Assembly (NCBI RefSeq): GCF_900101595.1
Contig: NZ_FMYY01000030.1
Coordinates: forward strand, 1-64,000
DNA from: Paenibacillus sp. cl123
GTDB taxonomy: Bacteria > Bacillota > Bacilli > Paenibacillales > NBRC-103111
Reading direction: 5' to 3'
DNA: 64,000 nucleotides
This document shows positions 61,756 to 64,000 of this stretch, piece after piece (position 1 is the first letter of the stretch; each line of letters begins with the position of its first letter). Made by a program: the position numbers and the translations under genes. Under the pieces are notes generated by a model. The model did not search any database and was not told the DNA's origin. It saw only the letters and a list, made by a program, of their open reading frames with translations.

Positions 61756-64000
61756 CTATGATGCGTCGATATCGACCGCCGTATTCCACCGCTCCAGCAG
61801 CCGCACGAGGATGACGGCCGTCTGCGCCCGGGTCGTCGTGTCCTTCGGAGCGAGCATGTTGTCCGTCACGCCGTTCAGAATGCCTTCCCGCACCATCAGG
61901 CTCATCGCTTCGGCGCTCCAGACGGATACGGCAGCGGCATCGTCGAACTTTTGCAGCAGCTCAGCAGGTGAGGCCGATGCTTTCTCCCTCAGTACACGCT
62001 GCAGGATAACGGCCAGCTCCTCTCGGGAGATCGGCGCCTCCGGCCGGAATTCCCCGTCCGCGCCTTGCACAAGCCCACGGGCAGCGGCCTCTTGCACCGC
62101 TTGGGCATACCAGGCGGAGGCCGGAACGTCCCGGAACGTAATAGCTTCGCCGGTCGGCGCCGGCAAACGTCCTTCTTGCTCCAGCAAGTCGGTCACCAGC
62201 TTGGCGACCTGCGCCCTGGTTACCGGCGCATCCGGCAAGTAGCGTTCCTCATCAACACCATCGGTCAGATGACGGCTGATCAAGACACCGACCTCGCTCT
62301 CGCTCCAATGGCCGGTTACATCGGAGAACGGCTTGTCGTAAGCCATCACGGCGTAGGTTCCCCAGCCGCTAAGCTTCACCTGAAGCAGGTTCTGCCCCTT
62401 GTTGGCGAAGCCGCCGACATACGTCCAGCCTTCCGGGGCCGTCCGGTCAAGTCGATACACCGCAAGCTTGCGGGGGTCTTGGCCGTGCGCCGCCGGCAGC
62501 TTCCATACAAGCTGTATCGGCTGGGACAATTGCGCTTCCGATGATATCGTCACATAGCTGGAGTATGCCAGGTGCGATACCGGAACCGTAACGGGCGGCG
62601 TCTGCGTCCGGGTTACCTTTACTTCGCTGCCCGCCGCGAGCGCGCCGGCTGGAAGCCGGAAGGAAAGCATGCCGTCAAAGGCTGCGAACCGCTTGGTATC
62701 CCCGGCGATTTTGAATACTGCTTCATCCTTGGAGGCTGGCACCTGCGGCTGTTCAGGGGTTCCGCCGCCACTGCCACCGCCTGAGCCGCCGTCTCCGGAG
62801 CCACCGCCAGACGGGTTACCCGGTCCCCCGCCCGGGCCGCCGATTGCCACGGTCGTCTTCACGGCGGTTGAGCGCTTGCCGGCCAAATCCACCGCCTCCA
62901 GCTGCGCTTCATAGCTGCCTGGCGAGCTTATATGTTCGAAGCGGTGCCGCTGTACGCCCTTGGCAATCTCGACCGGGGCGTCAGCTGCGGACTGACCCGG
63001 CTTCTTCAACACGACTCGGATGCCTCTCAGGTCGGCGTCAGCGGGGTCCTTCCAGGTCAGCGTCAGCCCGCCGTTCTCCGCTTGGAGCCTAACATCCGTG
63101 ACCTGCCCGGGATTCGCATTTTCTGCCGGAGGAGTTACCGCCTGGGTATTGCCCCCGCTCCGCACTCCCTCTGAGGCTCTTCCGTCCAGGTCAACCGTTT
63201 GGATGCTCACTTCGTAAGACGTTCCATGCGCAAGTCCTGTGGCCGTGCTGAAGCCGATTCCTTTAGCCACCGTTTCTTCATGCAGCGTTTCGGCTCCGCC
63301 GCTCGCCTTCCAGATCACTTTGAATTGGTCGTAACGCTTATCGGTCAGCTCTTCCCAGCGTACGGTAAGAGCATTCGTTCCGGCAATCACATGTACACTG
63401 TCAGCCTTGACCGCTTCTTCAACGGGGGAGACAGCAGCTGTAAACGACTGGTCATAGCTGCCGGTCATCGGCACCTCCGCGTAGCTTTGAACCATGGCGT
63501 CGATGTACAGCTGATAAGTTTGCCCATCCTTCAGCGGCACGGCCGGCACGATGCGGAACTGTTTAGCCAGCGGCTGGCCGCTCGGGCTGTTTTCAGGCTG
63601 AACCGCCTCTACAGTCAGCGGAATTTCGGCTGCCGCGGCCGAGTCCGTCAGCCGGATCACGTCCGGCGTGACCGTAGCCGGCACCATATACTTGCTGAAG
63701 AAAACCCGCACTCCTTCGCCTGCCGGTTCAGGCAGGACGGCTGTTACGGCCGGGGCGGCTTTGGAAACTAATCCGACATTGACATCGAAGTGAGGAGGCA
63801 GCACTTCAAGCACAGCGCTTCGTGCCGGCTCGTAGCCTTCCTTTTCAAACAGCACCTGCCATTTGCCTTCGGGAACATCCCAGGCATACCGTCCCTCGGC
63901 GTTCGTCAGGAGCGGATTGCGCTGGCCGTAGATTGTCGCATCCCATGTTTTCCATCGCTGATCAGCCGGGTCGAGGTATATCGCTGTTGTCGTGACGCCA
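61756..64000 (-). CDS. SLH-domain surface protein, C-terminal part (runs off window)
   Basis: The frame stays open to the window edge (upstream residues include AIYLDPADQRWKTWDATIYG), so the start is outside; about 748 residues are seen. Order from the edge: carboxypeptidase-regulatory-like unit ending KWQVLFEKEGYEP; Ig/Big5-like unit with VRVFFSKYMVPATV; two fn3 domains (NALTVRWEELTDKRYDQFKV and GGLTLTWKDPADADLRG); a Gly/Ser/Pro-rich linker; a beta domain; three SLH domains at the C-terminus (FSDVTGHWSESEV, FRDVPASAWYAQAVQEAAAR, FDDAAAVSVWSAEAMSLM). Wall-anchored extracellular protein. Confidence 0.9.
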   Translation of the reverse strand, partial: GVTTTAIYLDPADQRWKTWDATIYGQRNPLLTNAEGRYAWDVPEGKWQVLFEKEGYEPARSAVLEVLPPHFDVNVGLVSKAAPAVTAVLPEPAGEGVRVFFSKYMVPATVTPDVIRLTDSAAAAEIPLTVEAVQPENSPSGQPLAKQFRIVPAVPLKDGQTYQLYIDAMVQSYAEVPMTGSYDQSFTAAVSPVEEAVKADSVHVIAGTNALTVRWEELTDKRYDQFKVIWKASGGAETLHEETVAKGIGFSTATGLAHGTSYEVSIQTVDLDGRASEGVRSGGNTQAVTPPAENANPGQVTDVRLQAENGGLTLTWKDPADADLRGIRVVLKKPGQSAADAPVEIAKGVQRHRFEHISSPGSYEAQLEAVDLAGKRSTAVKTTVAIGGPGGGPGNPSGGGSGDGGSGGGSGGGTPEQPQVPASKDEAVFKIAGDTKRFAAFDGMLSFRLPAGALAAGSEVKVTRTQTPPVTVPVSHLAYSSYVTISSEAQLSQPIQLVWKLPAAHGQDPRKLAVYRLDRTAPEGWTYVGGFANKGQNLLQVKLSGWGTYAVMAYDKPFSDVTGHWSESEVGVLISRHLTDGVDEERYLPDAPVTRAQVAKLVTDLLEQEGRLPAPTGEAITFRDVPASAWYAQAVQEAAARGLVQGADGEFRPEAPISREELAVILQRVLREKASASPAELLQKFDDAAAVSVWSAEAMSLMVREGILNGVTDNMLAPKDTTTRAQTAVILVRLLERWNTAVDIDAS

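Overview
The window looks like chromosome of a Paenibacillus-type bacterium (Bacillota, Paenibacillaceae). This rests on very large S-layer-homology (SLH) surface proteins, strong AGGAGG ribosome sites, a YesM-type sensor-kinase remnant, an ABC sugar importer with no ATPase of its own, an Lsa-type ABC-F gene and WYL, GntR and AraC regulators. By eye, base composition changes sharply along the window: about 13-20 kb is AT-rich and looks acquired, while 43.7-57.5 kb is clearly GC-rich.

Layout: 1-2.0 kb holds a heavily folded noncoding stretch, a truncated copZ, a His-rich lipoprotein and a small siroheme-reductase-like protein. 2.0-3.2 kb is debris: a YesM remnant, a 52-bp tandem repeat, and a macro-domain fragment fused to a retropepsin fragment. 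3.2-9.2 kb is an RNA-repair locus. Two overlapping WYL regulator genes diverge from a region with a tRNA-like RNA, followed by slipin, a YcgL-type nucleotidyltransferase and the RNA ligase RtcB. 9.3-12.7 kb holds a tnpB-only IS605-type element with its omega RNA, a zeta-toxin pair and a bcr-type drug exporter killed by two in-frame stops. 13.3-19.9 kb is a three-gene module of two membrane proteins and a 1392-residue NACHT NTPase ending in a PD-(D/E)XK nuclease domain, a good candidate for an undescribed defence system. 20-21 kb has an XRE repressor with a divergent promoter and small genes. 21.2-32.4 kb has a c-di-GMP enzyme, a 2009-residue SLH/Ig protein and an ABC-F protein with an attenuator.

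32.8-42.1 kb carries a second, mechanistically different RNA-repair system: a DUF4132-type giant protein, then Hen1 and Pnkp. A roughly 57-bp element ahead of hen1 (38164-38220) is repeated almost base for base between the WYL genes and the tRNA-like RNA (5454-5510). Both copies contain TTCGTT-N18-(T/G)ATAGAA. The simplest reading is one regulon: the WYL pair controls two RNA-repair operons 33 kb apart. I regard this as the most important observation here.

43.6-57.5 kb is an amino-sugar/muropeptide operon: GntR repressor, MurQ etherase, two permeases, binding protein, BadF-type sugar kinase, SIS protein, a TIM-barrel glycosidase, an MBL hydrolase and a secreted phosphoesterase/beta-propeller protein. 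Identical 20-bp operators stand before gntR and murQ. 57.6-64 kb has nitronate monooxygenase, an AraC regulator, an FAD oxidoreductase, a VOC protein and the C-terminal part of another SLH protein that runs off the window end.
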